From positions 1-64,000 of the forward strand of contig OZ220079.1 of NCBI GenBank assembly GCA_964291475.2: a stretch of 64,000 bases of DNA, in the 5' to 3' direction. Positions 18,815 to 27,864 of this stretch are shown piece by piece; positions within the stretch are counted from its first letter, which is position 1, and each line of letters begins with the position of its first letter. The DNA comes from DAOUKH01 sp964291475. Its GTDB lineage: Bacteria > Chloroflexota > Dehalococcoidia > SHYB01. The notes under the pieces are model-generated. The model searched no databases, was not told the DNA's origin, and was given only the letters and a program-made list of their open reading frames with translations. A program made the translations under genes and the position numbers.

Positions 18815-20512
18815 ATGGCCGTCGACCTTATCCTCAAGAACGGACTCATCGCCGACGGGACCGGCGCCGACGCCTACCGCGGCGACGTCGCCATCGCGAA
18901 CGGCCGCATCGCCGCCGTCGGCCGCGTGAACGAGACCGCCAAACGCATGCTCGACGTCGACGGCCTTGTAGTCGCCCCCGGCTTCTGGGACGTGCACACC
19001 CACTACGACGCCCAGCTCCTCTGGGACCCGGTGGCGACGTCCTCCTGCTGGCACGGGGCCACCACCGTGGTGATGGGCAACTGCGGCTTCAGTATCGCCC
19101 CCTGCAAGCCGGAAGATCAGCCCTGGATGATCAAGACGCTGGCCCGCGTGGAAGGCATGAACCGCGAGGTCTTGGAGCGCACCTTGCCGTGGCCCTTCGA
19201 GAGCTTCGGCGGCTACCTCGACGCCTTGGACGGCGGCATCGGCGTCAACGCCATCGCGCAGGTGGGACACACCGCGGTGCGGCGCTACGTGATGGGCACG
19301 GAAAGCTCGGAGCGGACGGCGACGGACGGCGAGGTCACCCGCATGAAGCACGTGGTCGCGGAGTCGCTGCGCGCCGGCGGCATGGGCTTCACCACCTCGA
19401 GGGTCGCGACGCACTGGGACGGCGACGGACTCCCCGTCCCCAGCCGTCTGGCGACGATCGAAGAGTACTACGCGCTGATCGAGGAGCTGCAGGCGATTAA
19501 CGCCGGCTTCATCGAGCTCGCGGCGGGTCCCGAGTTCAGCCGCTACAGCGAGGAAGGCATGGCCCGCCTCGTCGAGTTGACGCGGCGCAGCGGACGGCCC
19601 GTGTGCTGGAACACCATCTCGCAGTCGGTGACCGAGCCCGAGGCGTGGAAGGAGCACCTTCGCATTCTCCGGGAGATGCGCGAACAGGGCACTCCCTTCT
19701 TCGCGCTGGGCCACACCCAACCCGACGACTTCGAGTTCACCTTCGAGTTCACCAACGTCTTCGACCGCTGGGCCACGTGGCAGAAAGTCCTCATCGAGCC
19801 CAAGCCGGTCAAGACCGCCAAGATGCGCGACCCCGCCTTGCGCGACGCGCTACGCGAGGAGATGAAGCGCGACCCCTTCCGCGGCCTCCCCATGAACTGG
19901 GAAATCACGATGCTGGTGAAGTCGACCACCGGCCTCTACGCCAAGTTCGAGGGCATGCGCGTCACAGAAATCGCCGAGCGGCTGAACAAGGACCCCCTCG
20001 ACACGGCCTTCGACATCGCGCTCGACGAAGACCTGACGACCCAGTTCCGGCAGCTCGACACCCGCAACGCCGACCCCAACGTCATGATGGAGATCCTGAA
20101 GGAGCCGCACGTCGGGGCGGGTTTCTCCGACGCCGGCGCGCACCTGATCACCGAGGTGAACACCGGCTTCTCCACCCGCCTGCTCGGCTATTGGGTCCGC
20201 GAGAAGCAGGCGATGCGCCTCGAAGACGCGGTCCGTCGGCTCTCCTCGGTGCAGGCCGAGGAGAGCGGCGTCGTCGACCGCGGCAAGATCCTCGAGGGCT
20301 ACGCGGCCGACCTCACCATCTTCGACCCCGAGACAGTCGGCCCGTCGGAGCGCACCTTCGTGAACGACCTCCCCGGCGGCGCGCGGCGGCTGGTCCAGTA
20401 CGCCACCGGCGTCGAGTACACCCTGGTCAACGGCACGGTGACGATGGCCCACGGCGAGCACACGGGCGCCACCGCGGGGCGCGTCCTCCGCAGCGGCGAC
20501 TACGCGGCCTAG
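18815..20512 (+). CDS. Amidohydrolase, N-acyl-D-amino-acid deacylase family
   Basis: A 565-residue amidohydrolase-3 type protein. It begins with a beta-sandwich part (LILKNGLIADGTG), then the metal motif DVHTHYDAQLLWDP, and has QVGHTAVRRYVMG, SDAGAHLITEVN and a C-terminal return of the beta-sandwich (GYAADLTIFDPETVG). Relatives deacylate N-acyl-D-amino acids or hydrolyse cyclic amides. The start at 18815 is preceded by GGGGAG. A hotdog thioesterase follows after 12 bp. Confidence 0.9.
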   Translation: MAVDLILKNGLIADGTGADAYRGDVAIANGRIAAVGRVNETAKRMLDVDGLVVAPGFWDVHTHYDAQLLWDPVATSSCWHGATTVVMGNCGFSIAPCKPEDQPWMIKTLARVEGMNREVLERTLPWPFESFGGYLDALDGGIGVNAIAQVGHTAVRRYVMGTESSERTATDGEVTRMKHVVAESLRAGGMGFTTSRVATHWDGDGLPVPSRLATIEEYYALIEELQAINAGFIELAAGPEFSRYSEEGMARLVELTRRSGRPVCWNTISQSVTEPEAWKEHLRILREMREQGTPFFALGHTQPDDFEFTFEFTNVFDRWATWQKVLIEPKPVKTAKMRDPALRDALREEMKRDPFRGLPMNWEITMLVKSTTGLYAKFEGMRVTEIAERLNKDPLDTAFDIALDEDLTTQFRQLDTRNADPNVMMEILKEPHVGAGFSDAGAHLITEVNTGFSTRLLGYWVREKQAMRLEDAVRRLSSVQAEESGVVDRGKILEGYAADLTIFDPETVGPSERTFVNDLPGGARRLVQYATGVEYTLVNGTVTMAHGEHTGATAGRVLRSGDYAA

Positions 20513-20524
20513 CGCGGTAAGGCG

Positions 20525-21016
20525 ATGACGCGTACTGACGCACCGGAGCCGATGGAGTTCGACGTGTCGCGCAAGCTGACCGACTCCATCGGCGACCTGC
20601 TCGGCGCCGAGCTCGTTTCCGCCAGCGACGGCTGGAGTCTGGTGCGCCTCCAGGTCGAGGAGCAGCACCTCAACCCCTTCGGCTTCGTCAACGGGACGGT
20701 GGGATTCGCCCTCTGCGACATCGGCATGGGCTCGGCCATTGCGACCGAGATGCTGAAGCGCAAGATCTCCTCGGCGACGGTCGAGATCAAGATCAACTAC
20801 CTGAAGTCGGTGCGCGGCGGCCTGCTGGAGTGCGAGTCGCGCACGGTGCACCTCGGCACACGGCTGGCGACGATGGAGTCCGACGTCCGCTGCGACGGCG
20901 AACTCGTCATCAAGGCCACCGGCACGTTCGCTTTGCTCGAATTGACCGGCGAGGTGCTGGAGCGGGTCGGCCGCCTGCGGCAACGCCCGCCCTCGGACCA
21001 AGGCCCGGCGCGTTGA
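20525..21016 (+). CDS. Hotdog-fold thioesterase (PaaI-like)
   Basis: A 163-residue single hotdog domain. The helix segment HLNPFGFVNGTVGFALCDIGMG replaces the usual HGG signature by NPFGFVNG, while the strand TVEIKINYLKSVRGG is typical of PaaI/YbgC-type acyl-CoA thioesterases. It probably releases CoA from an acyl-CoA made by neighbouring catabolic enzymes. It follows the amidohydrolase closely and is probably co-transcribed with it. Confidence 0.85.
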   Translation: MTRTDAPEPMEFDVSRKLTDSIGDLLGAELVSASDGWSLVRLQVEEQHLNPFGFVNGTVGFALCDIGMGSAIATEMLKRKISSATVEIKINYLKSVRGGLLECESRTVHLGTRLATMESDVRCDGELVIKATGTFALLELTGEVLERVGRLRQRPPSDQGPAR

Positions 21017-21118
21017 TAAACTAAATGGGGGCCCGTGCCCTATAGTGGAACGGTCCGCTGAAGTGTTTCAGAACCGAGGTCAAGTCCCGACTCGGCTTTG
21101 AAGGCGGAGGAGCCGTCC

Positions 21119-21724
21119 TTGCTCTCGCAGCCGCGCCGCACGCCGCTCCTCATCGTGCTCTCAGGCCCCTCCGGCGTCGGCAAAGACGCCATCCTCAACC
21201 GCATGCGCATCCTCGAGTTGCCGCTGCACTTCACCGTCACCGCCACCACGAGGCCGATCCGGGACAACGAGCGCGACGGCGTGGACTATCAGTTCATCTC
21301 CGAGGAGACGTTCCGGCACATGTTAGAGGAGGGCGACCTCCTCGAGCACGCCCAAGTCTACGGCAACTCGTACGGCGTGCCGAAGTCGCAGGTGCGGAAT
21401 GCGATGTCGGCCGGCCACGATGTCCTCGTCAAGATCGACGTCCAGGGCGCCGCGACGATCAAGCGCCTCGCGCCGCAGGCGGTCATGATCTTCGTCGTCC
21501 CGCCCTCCATCCATGAGCTGGAGCGCCGACTCAAATGGCGGATGACCGAATCCGACGAGAGCCTGCGCCGGCGGATCGAGGAGTCGCGGAGCGAGATGGA
21601 GCACGTCGGCGCCTTCGACTACGTGGTGACCAACGACGCGCTCGACGACGCGGTCCATCAGATGAACTGCATCATCACCGCTGAGCGCTGCCGGATGCCG
21701 CCCCGCGTGGTGCGGCTCGACTAG
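21119..21724 (+). CDS. gmk: Guanylate kinase
   Basis: Guanylate kinase converts GMP to GDP. The 201-residue protein has the P-loop LSGPSGVGKDAI, the GMP-binding TATTRPIRDNERDGVDY, the DVQGAATIK segment and the lid IFVVPPS. The start is taken at TTG 21119 because GGCGGAGGAG lies just upstream. TTG 21098 is an in-frame alternative. The region before it (21030-21097) contains small hairpins. gltX follows after 33 bp. Confidence 0.93.
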   Translation: MLSQPRRTPLLIVLSGPSGVGKDAILNRMRILELPLHFTVTATTRPIRDNERDGVDYQFISEETFRHMLEEGDLLEHAQVYGNSYGVPKSQVRNAMSAGHDVLVKIDVQGAATIKRLAPQAVMIFVVPPSIHELERRLKWRMTESDESLRRRIEESRSEMEHVGAFDYVVTNDALDDAVHQMNCIITAERCRMPPRVVRLD

Positions 21725-21757
21725 GCCGCACCGGGCGAGAATACTGGCAGCAACGCC

Positions 21758-23248
21758 ATGACCGATCCCGTCCGCGTCCGCTACGCCCCCAGTCCCACGG
21801 GCATCCCCCACGTGGGGAACATCCGCACCGCGCTCTTCAACTGGCTCTTCGCGCGGAACCGCGGCGGCGCCTTCCTCGTCCGCATCGAGGACACCGACCA
21901 AGCCCGGCTCGTCGAAGGCGCGACCGAGGCGATCCTCGAGAGCCTCCGATGGCTTGGCCTCGACTGGGATGAGGGGCCGACGGGCGACGGTCGCGCCGAG
22001 CGCGGCGACTCCGGCCCCTACTTCCAGTCCGACCCCATCCGTCTCGAACGCTACCGCGAGACGGCGGAGCGGCTGGTGGAGGAGGGCAAGGCCTACGCTT
22101 GCTACTGCACCCCCGACGAGCTCGCCGCGATGCGCAAGGAGCAGCAGCAGCGAAGCCTGCCCCCCAAGTACGACGGCCGCTGCCGGTACGACGCCGCGCT
22201 GCGCGCCCGCCACGAGGCCGAAGGCCGCCCCAAGGTCATCCGTTTCGCCTCCAAGACCGACGGCGAGACCATCTGCGACGACCTGCTGCGCGGCGAGGTC
22301 CGCTTCCGGAACGAGCTCCTCGACGACTTCGTGCTCCTGAAGTCGGACGGCTTCCCCACCTACCACCTCGCGCACGTCGTCGACGACCGCGCCATGCGGA
22401 TCACGCACGTCATCCGCGGCGACGAGTGGGTGTCGAGCGCGCCGCGCCACGTCCTGCTCCACGAAGCCCTGGGATGGCGGCCGCCGGTCTACGCGCACCT
22501 GCCCATCATCCTGGGGCCCGACCGTGCGAAGCTGAGCAAGCGCCACGGGGCGGCGGCGACGTTGGATTACCGCGACCAGGGCTTCCTTCCCGACGCCCTG
22601 ACGAACTTCCTCGCGCTCCTCGGCTGGTCGTACGACGACAAGACCGAAATCTTCACCCGCGAGCAGCTCATTGAATACTTCTCGTTCGACCGCGTTGGCA
22701 GGGCCGGTTCGATCTTCAACATCGACAAGCTGCAGTGGATGAACGGCGTCTACATCCGGGAGATGGCCCCGGAACGCCTGACCCCGCTCGTCGCCGACCG
22801 CCTAAAGCACGACCTTCCCGAGGCGCAGCCCATCGACGAGGCCCACCTGGGGCGAGTGGTCCCGCTCGTCCAAGACCGCCTGAAGCTGCTGTCCGAGGCC
22901 CGCGACCTCACCTCGTTCTTCTTGGTGGACGAGATCACGTACGACCCCGCCGACCTCGTGCAGAAGAAGATGGACGACGTGGGGACACTCCGCGCGCTGG
23001 AGGCGGCGGAGTCGCGCCTCGACGGCCTGGCCGGTTTCGACGCGCCCGAACTAGAGACCGCCCTGCGGGCGCTGGCGGAGGAGCTCGAGGTCAAGACGGG
23101 GCAGCTCTTCGGGACGCTGCGGGTCGCCTGCACCGGGGTCAAGGCCGCGCCGCCCCTCTTCGACACCATGGCCGTCCTGGGCCGCGAGCGCTGCATGACC
23201 CGCATCGCCAACGCCATCGCCCTGATGCGGCCGCAAGCCGCGGGCTAG
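21758..23248 (+). CDS. gltX: Glutamate--tRNA ligase
   Basis: A class I aminoacyl-tRNA synthetase of 496 residues that charges tRNA-Glu. The first signature reads SPTGIPHVGN (HIGH motif variant PHVG) and the second KLSKRHG lies near residues 257-263. Also present are IRTALFNWLFAR and the anticodon-binding helical domain. Whether it also charges tRNA-Gln cannot be told from the sequence. The matching tRNA-Glu(TTC) gene lies at 40752. Confidence 0.96.
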   Translation: MTDPVRVRYAPSPTGIPHVGNIRTALFNWLFARNRGGAFLVRIEDTDQARLVEGATEAILESLRWLGLDWDEGPTGDGRAERGDSGPYFQSDPIRLERYRETAERLVEEGKAYACYCTPDELAAMRKEQQQRSLPPKYDGRCRYDAALRARHEAEGRPKVIRFASKTDGETICDDLLRGEVRFRNELLDDFVLLKSDGFPTYHLAHVVDDRAMRITHVIRGDEWVSSAPRHVLLHEALGWRPPVYAHLPIILGPDRAKLSKRHGAAATLDYRDQGFLPDALTNFLALLGWSYDDKTEIFTREQLIEYFSFDRVGRAGSIFNIDKLQWMNGVYIREMAPERLTPLVADRLKHDLPEAQPIDEAHLGRVVPLVQDRLKLLSEARDLTSFFLVDEITYDPADLVQKKMDDVGTLRALEAAESRLDGLAGFDAPELETALRALAEELEVKTGQLFGTLRVACTGVKAAPPLFDTMAVLGRERCMTRIANAIALMRPQAAG

Positions 23249-23312
23249 CCGACGCCCTTCGGCGAGCCCCGCCGGTGGCGCGCGCGCGGGCGCGCGGGTA
23301 GACTAGCGCCGT

Positions 23313-24026
23313 ATGCCGCAGACGGAGACAGCCACGCCGCGCACCGAAGTCCTCGAAAACGGGACCGAGGAACTCCTGCGCCGCTTCCGGGAATCGGTCA
23401 AGGCCGGCGACGACTGGACCGCTGCGCTTCTCCGGACCATCGGGGAGTGGACGCTGGCCGAGGAGTCCGTCGACGGACGGGAATACCGCTACTTGGTAGC
23501 GGGGGAGGCCTTCGACTGGCGGCTGCTCGCCGAACGCATCGTCCTCACTGCCTACGACTGCCTCCCGCCGGTCGAGCGCGACCGCTTCCTCTTCCACGGC
23601 GAGACCTCGCGCGCCGTCGGCGAGGAGGAGCTCCGCGAGGCGCTCGGCGCCGTCAAGCACAGCGCGGCGTCGAACTTCTGGTACGGCGTACGCGTCGAGG
23701 AGGCCATCCTGCTCGCCGCCGAGCGCGAGGTCCGCAAGTCCCGCTACGGCATGGGCAAGATGGACGACTCCAAGCTCGACGACCTCGCCCACCAACGCAT
23801 CTACGGCAAGCCCCGGCGTGAGCTGCTGGAAACCTACGCCGCCTCGACCGGGCTACCCATCCCCGACTCGATGACTCTCGCCGAGCTCAACGAGTTCACC
23901 TACTGGCTCTTCAAGTACCGCATCGAGCACTCCGACAAGGCCCGCGTCGCCTCCGACACCAAGAAGGGCCTCCTCATGCTCCAAGAGCTCGCCGCCCCCC
24001 GCACCAACGGCGCAACCCCGGTCTAG
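23313..24026 (+). CDS. Uncharacterised protein, 237 aa
   Basis: Not recognised. The 237-residue protein is soluble, acidic and mostly helical by eye, with no signal peptide or membrane segment. It has a conserved-looking central block (FWYGVRVEEAILLAAEREVRKS), a KLDDLAHQRIYGKPRRELLE segment, and ends in a low-complexity tail. Codon use and third-position GC match the neighbours, so it is a real gene. It follows gltX by 64 bp and could share its transcript. No function is proposed. Confidence 0.8.
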   Translation: MPQTETATPRTEVLENGTEELLRRFRESVKAGDDWTAALLRTIGEWTLAEESVDGREYRYLVAGEAFDWRLLAERIVLTAYDCLPPVERDRFLFHGETSRAVGEEELREALGAVKHSAASNFWYGVRVEEAILLAAEREVRKSRYGMGKMDDSKLDDLAHQRIYGKPRRELLETYAASTGLPIPDSMTLAELNEFTYWLFKYRIEHSDKARVASDTKKGLLMLQELAAPRTNGATPV

Positions 24027-24118
24027 CGCCGCCGACTGCGGGGGCGTCGGCTCTATCACACGTGCTTAAGGCGACCCTTGGGACCAACTCGCAATCTATC
24101 GACTCAGGAGCAAAGGGC

Positions 24119-24499
24119 ATGGCGCCAACACTGAAGGAACTGATCGACCGCGCTCCCTGGCGGGAGGCCGTCACGTACCGCGACACCTGGCCCCACGAGT
24201 ACGTAGTCAGCGAGAAAGACGGCCAGCAGGAGCTGCTGGAAGCCGTCTGCGCCCGGTTTCGTGCCGGCGAGGGCGTAGCATGCCGCTTCTTCCATATGAA
24301 CAACACCTACCTGTTCATCGGGGACCACAAGTACTGGCTCATGACCCACTGGGACGATCTGGAGCCCGGAGTCGACTACGTCCTAAACCGCGCCCGCCTC
24401 TACCGCGACCGCCGGGACTTCGTCATCCAAGACGGCGACACGGGGATGCCGGAAGACTACCCGGCTGCTCCGGCGCACAAGGCTCCCGCCGCCCCCTAA
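24119..24499 (+). CDS. Uncharacterised protein, 126 aa
   Basis: Not recognised. A 126-residue soluble protein with many aromatic residues: PWREAVTYRDTWPHEYVV, FFHMNNTYLFIGDHKYWLMTHWDD and YVLNRARLYRDRRDF. The start ATG 24119 is preceded by CAGGAGCAAAG. The DHKYW and WDD clusters give it the look of a small binding domain. It ends in an alanine/proline tail and overlaps the end of the convergent dehydrogenase by four bases. Confidence 0.75.
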   Translation: MAPTLKELIDRAPWREAVTYRDTWPHEYVVSEKDGQQELLEAVCARFRAGEGVACRFFHMNNTYLFIGDHKYWLMTHWDDLEPGVDYVLNRARLYRDRRDFVIQDGDTGMPEDYPAAPAHKAPAAP

Positions 24500-25524
24500 T
24501 ACCCCTTGACCGGGTCCACGCGGTTCTCCAGTGGCTCGCCGTCGAGGTAGCGGCGCAGGTTCTCGCAGAAGAACTGGGTGGCGCGGTCGGCGTGGTCCTT
24601 GAGGCCGCCGGTGTTGTGGGGCGTCACGATCACGTTGGGCAGACCCCAGAACTCGCTGTCGGCGGGTAGCGGCTCCTGGGCGAAGACGTCGAGCGCCGCG
24701 CCGCCGAGGCGGCCGCTCTTGAGCGCGTCGAGGAGCGGCGCCTCGTCGACGACCGCCCCCCGGGACACGTTGATGAAGAAGGCGCTTGGCTTCATGGCGT
24801 CGAACTGGGCCTTGCCGATCATGCCGCGGGTCTCGTCGGTGAGGCTGACGGCGACGACGACGTAGTCGCACTCGCCGAGCATCTCGTTCAGCCGGTCGGA
24901 TGGGAAGACCTCGTCGACGTTGGGCACGGCCTGGCCGGGCACGTAGCTCCGCCGGGCGGCAAGGACGCGCATGCCGAAGGCGGCGGCGCGCTTGGCGACG
25001 CTCCCGCCGATGCTGCCCGGGCCGACGATGCCGACGGTCTTGCCGGTGAGCTGGCCGTTGGCGTAGCGGGTCCACTCGCGGCGTGCCTGGGCCTCCACAC
25101 GCTTCACCATGCTCTTCTCGTTCATGATCATGAACATCATGCAGGACTCGGCGATGGGCGGGCCGTTGATGCCGCTGGATGAGGTAAGGGCGACGCCGTG
25201 TTCCAGCAGCCCGGTTCCCGCGAGGTAGTCCACGCCTGCGCCGTAGGCCTGGACCCATTTGAGGTTCGGGGCCAGCTCCAGCAGGTTCTTGGGCAGGCCC
25301 GCGCCGAGAATGACCTCGGCCTCGCCGATGTGGCGGTCGAAGGCCTCGGGGTCGCCCTCGAACGTCATCGTGCCGCCGGCCTGGTAGGAGCGCATCATCT
25401 CGCGGGCCCGGGCGTCGACGTACGGGGCATAGACGACGTCCACGCGCGGGTCCACCGCGGCGATGGTGTCGGCGTCGGCAGGGCGCCCGAAGTAGTGGCC
25501 TATAAGTACCTTCACTTTGTCCAT
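24496..25524 (-). CDS. D-2-hydroxyacid dehydrogenase (NAD-binding)
   Basis: A 342-residue protein with the two-domain layout of D-isomer 2-hydroxyacid dehydrogenases. The Rossmann motif GIVGPGSIGGSVAKRA is followed by VAVSLTDETRGMIG, the catalytic arginine in INVSRGAVVDE, the glutamate in ALDVFAQEPLP, and the histidine in VTPHNTGG. It would interconvert a 2-oxoacid and a D-2-hydroxyacid. ATG 25524 gives the family-like MDKVKVLIG start. A longer start at 25578 adds 18 residues without similarity. Confidence 0.9.
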   Translation of the reverse strand: MDKVKVLIGHYFGRPADADTIAAVDPRVDVVYAPYVDARAREMMRSYQAGGTMTFEGDPEAFDRHIGEAEVILGAGLPKNLLELAPNLKWVQAYGAGVDYLAGTGLLEHGVALTSSSGINGPPIAESCMMFMIMNEKSMVKRVEAQARREWTRYANGQLTGKTVGIVGPGSIGGSVAKRAAAFGMRVLAARRSYVPGQAVPNVDEVFPSDRLNEMLGECDYVVVAVSLTDETRGMIGKAQFDAMKPSAFFINVSRGAVVDEAPLLDALKSGRLGGAALDVFAQEPLPADSEFWGLPNVIVTPHNTGGLKDHADRATQFFCENLRRYLDGEPLENRVDPVKGY

Positions 25525-25632
25525 CGGCTGCCTCGCTTCGACTGGTTTGGGGGCGTCCGTCCGTGTGCCGGGCGGCATGCGCCGCGATTATAGCAATGGC
25601 ATAATGCGGGCGCTCAAAAGAGGAGGCACCGC

Positions 25633-26487
25633 ATGGTAGTGGAACGGATCAGGCTCGACGGCAAGAACGCGATCGTCTGCGGCGCCGGCGGGGGCGGCAT
25701 CGGCTCGGCGACGTCGAAGACGCTGGCGGAGGCGGGCGCCAACATCGTCGCGGTGGACATCGACGGCGCGCGGGTGGAGGAGACCGTGGCGCAGGTGCGC
25801 GACCTCGGCGTCCAAGCCCACGGCGTCGTGGCCAACGTCGAGACGAAGGCCGGCGCCGACCAGGTCGTGGCGGAGGCGGAAAAGGCGTTCGGCGAAATCC
25901 ACTGCCTGGCGAACATCATCGGCGGCATGATGAACGCGGCGGAGTGGAACGACCTGTTCAACTACGGCGAGGCGGAATGGGACGCCGTCTTCAGCCGCAA
26001 CCTGAAGTACCAGTTCCTCATCATCCAGGCCGTCGCCAACCACATGCGGCGAAAGGGAATCGCGGGCAGCATCGCCAGCCTGTCGTCGGTGAGCGGCTGG
26101 GCGGGGGCCCCGCATCACGGGCCGTACGGCGCGGCGAAGGCGGGCGTGATGGCGCTGTCACGGACGATGGCCGTCGAGTTCGGCGGCTACGGCATCCGGG
26201 TCAACAACCTCGCGCCGGGATCCGTGATCACGCCGCGCACCATGGCCGCGACGACCGAAGATGCGCGCCACAAGCAGGCCGCGGCCACGACGCCGATCCG
26301 CCGCGCCCTCGACCCCACGGAGATCGCGTCGGGTCTGCTCTTCCTGCTGTCCGACCTGTCCAGCGGCGTCTCCGGTCACACGCTGGTCGTCGACGGCGGC
26401 GCGATCTCGAAGTTCCCCTTCTCCATGCCGCAGGGCGACGACCCCGACCCGAGCTCCACGTCCTTCTTCGCGCAGGCGGAGGAGTAG
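25633..26487 (+). CDS. Short-chain dehydrogenase/reductase
   Basis: A 284-residue SDR. The cofactor loop GAGGGGIGSATSK lies near residues 17-29, VAVDIDG suggests NAD+, and the catalytic residues are in SLSSVSGW and YGAAKAG. LAPGSVITPR and a C-terminal VVDGGAIS complete the family pattern. AAGAGGAGG lies just upstream of the start. It is divergent from the hydroxyacid dehydrogenase and convergent with an acyl-CoA dehydrogenase, so it has its own transcript. Confidence 0.9.
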   Translation: MVVERIRLDGKNAIVCGAGGGGIGSATSKTLAEAGANIVAVDIDGARVEETVAQVRDLGVQAHGVVANVETKAGADQVVAEAEKAFGEIHCLANIIGGMMNAAEWNDLFNYGEAEWDAVFSRNLKYQFLIIQAVANHMRRKGIAGSIASLSSVSGWAGAPHHGPYGAAKAGVMALSRTMAVEFGGYGIRVNNLAPGSVITPRTMAATTEDARHKQAAATTPIRRALDPTEIASGLLFLLSDLSSGVSGHTLVVDGGAISKFPFSMPQGDDPDPSSTSFFAQAEE

Positions 26488-26494
26488 GCGACGC

Positions 26495-27628
26495 CTACAG
26501 CCCCATGAGCTGGGCGACGCGCTCGCGGTGGTATTCCGCGTCGCCGAAGAAGGCCTCGGCCGACTTGGCGCGGCGGTACCAGAGTTGCATGTCCAGCTCC
26601 TTGTAGAAGCCGACGCCGCCCAGAATCTGGTGGCCGGTGGCGGTGACGTTCTGGTAGGCCTCGGTGCAGAGCGCCTTCGCCATCGAGGTCTCCATCTCGT
26701 AGGGCAGACCCTCGTCGACGCGCCAGGCGGCCTCGTAGGCGCTGTAGCGGGCGGCGTCCATCTCGATGAGCATGTTCGCGGCGTGGTGCTGGATGGCCTG
26801 GAAGCTGCCGATGGGCCGCCCGAATTGAATCCGTATCTTCGAGTACTCGACGGCGTAGTCGAGCGCCGCCTGCATCCCGCCGGACATCTCGGCGCAGAGC
26901 GCGATCGTTGAGAGGTCGAGGACCTTCCGGATGGCGGGCCAGGCGCCGTGCAGGGAGCCGACGAGCCGCGACCCCGGCACCATCGTCTGGTTGAAGACGA
27001 TCTCGGTCTGCTTGTCCTCAGCCATGGTGACCAGCGGGGTGACCCCGATGCCCGGCGCGGCGTCGTCGACAAGAAAGAGCGAGACGCCGTCGGCGGGGTC
27101 CTCCGAGTCGCGGGTCCTGGCGGCCACGAGGTAGTAGTCGGCGGACGCGCCGTACTGGATGAAGAGCTTGGTACCGTTCAGCGACCAGTCCTCGCCACGC
27201 GGCAGGGCACGGACCTCGACGCCGCCGGCGTCGTACGAGGCGCTCGGCTCGGTGAGGCAGAAACGGAACTGCAGGCTGCCGTCGAGGATGCGGGGCAGGT
27301 ACTCCGCCTTCTGCGCCTCCGTCCCTAGCTCCAGGAGCGCGAGGCCGCTCTGCAGCACGCCGGTCTGGTATGGAACGGGACAGGGTTGGCGTCCAATCTC
27401 CTCCATGAGCACGACTAGGTCGGTCCAGGAGCCCCCGCCGCCGCCGTATGCCTCAGGGAAGATGACGCCGAGCCAGCCCCGGCCCGCCATGTCGCGCCAC
27501 ATGTCCGGCGAGTAGCCGAGGTCGCTCTCTTCCAGGTCGCGCACGAGCCTGCGGTCGCACTCGGCGGCCATGAAGGTCTGCAGCTCTTCGCGGAAGGCTT
27601 CCTGCGCCTCGCTGAATCCGAGGTCCAT
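26495..27628 (-). CDS. Acyl-CoA dehydrogenase (first of a pair)
   Basis: A 377-residue acyl-CoA dehydrogenase. It opens MDLGFSEAQEAFREELQTF and has FPEAYGGGGGS, the substrate/FAD loop CLTEPSASYDAGG (GSD replaced by SYD), and a C-terminal QILGGVGFYKELDMQLWYRRA in place of the usual GGTxEI. Such divergent copies often act as one half of a heteromeric enzyme on bulky acyl-CoA such as sterol side chains. The second full-length copy lies upstream on the same strand, separated by a tiny YHS-like gene, so a mixed complex is possible. Confidence 0.9.
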   Translation of the reverse strand: MDLGFSEAQEAFREELQTFMAAECDRRLVRDLEESDLGYSPDMWRDMAGRGWLGVIFPEAYGGGGGSWTDLVVLMEEIGRQPCPVPYQTGVLQSGLALLELGTEAQKAEYLPRILDGSLQFRFCLTEPSASYDAGGVEVRALPRGEDWSLNGTKLFIQYGASADYYLVAARTRDSEDPADGVSLFLVDDAAPGIGVTPLVTMAEDKQTEIVFNQTMVPGSRLVGSLHGAWPAIRKVLDLSTIALCAEMSGGMQAALDYAVEYSKIRIQFGRPIGSFQAIQHHAANMLIEMDAARYSAYEAAWRVDEGLPYEMETSMAKALCTEAYQNVTATGHQILGGVGFYKELDMQLWYRRAKSAEAFFGDAEYHRERVAQLMGL

Positions 27629-27653
27629 GCTTCGCTCCTTGGGCGCTGGGGGC

Positions 27654-27845
27654 CTAGCGGTCGTCTTCGCCGTTGCCGGCGTAGGCGGCGGGGCTGCCGA
27701 TGAACCGGGTGCGGTTGAGGATACCCGTGAAGTAGTACCACCGGCCCTCGTAGAGGAACTTGGTGGCGTAGCGCGACTCCCCGCGGTCCACCTCCGCGAC
27801 CTCTTGGTCGGTCAGCGTCTCGCCGGAAACGGGGTCTCGCTCCAT
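27654..27845 (-). CDS. Small YHS-like protein without the metal cysteines (63 aa)
   Basis: A 63-residue protein between two acyl-CoA dehydrogenase genes on the same strand. The start ERDPVSGETL and the later YEGRWYYFTGILNRTRF and SPAAY follow the YHS domain pattern (DPVCGM, then YxGxxYYFCS, xxCxxxF, PxxY). All cysteines of that pattern are replaced (DPVSG; YYFTG). Metal binding is therefore unlikely, while the fold may be kept. It would be co-transcribed with both dehydrogenases. Start chosen by similarity. Confidence 0.6.
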   Translation of the reverse strand: MERDPVSGETLTDQEVAEVDRGESRYATKFLYEGRWYYFTGILNRTRFIGSPAAYAGNGEDDR

Positions 27846-27864
27846 CGAAGCCGCTCCTCTCTGG

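Noticed and set aside
21040..21053. T7-promoter-like CACTATAGGGCACG on the minus strand
   Set aside because: Too short and isolated for a phage promoter; no phage genes are near. A chance or vector-like match.
21030..21097. tRNA-Gln-like sequence before gmk
   Set aside because: It has a D-loop-like AGTGGAACGG and something like a T-loop, but the T-stem does not pair, the TTC of the T-loop is missing and no 7-bp acceptor stem forms.
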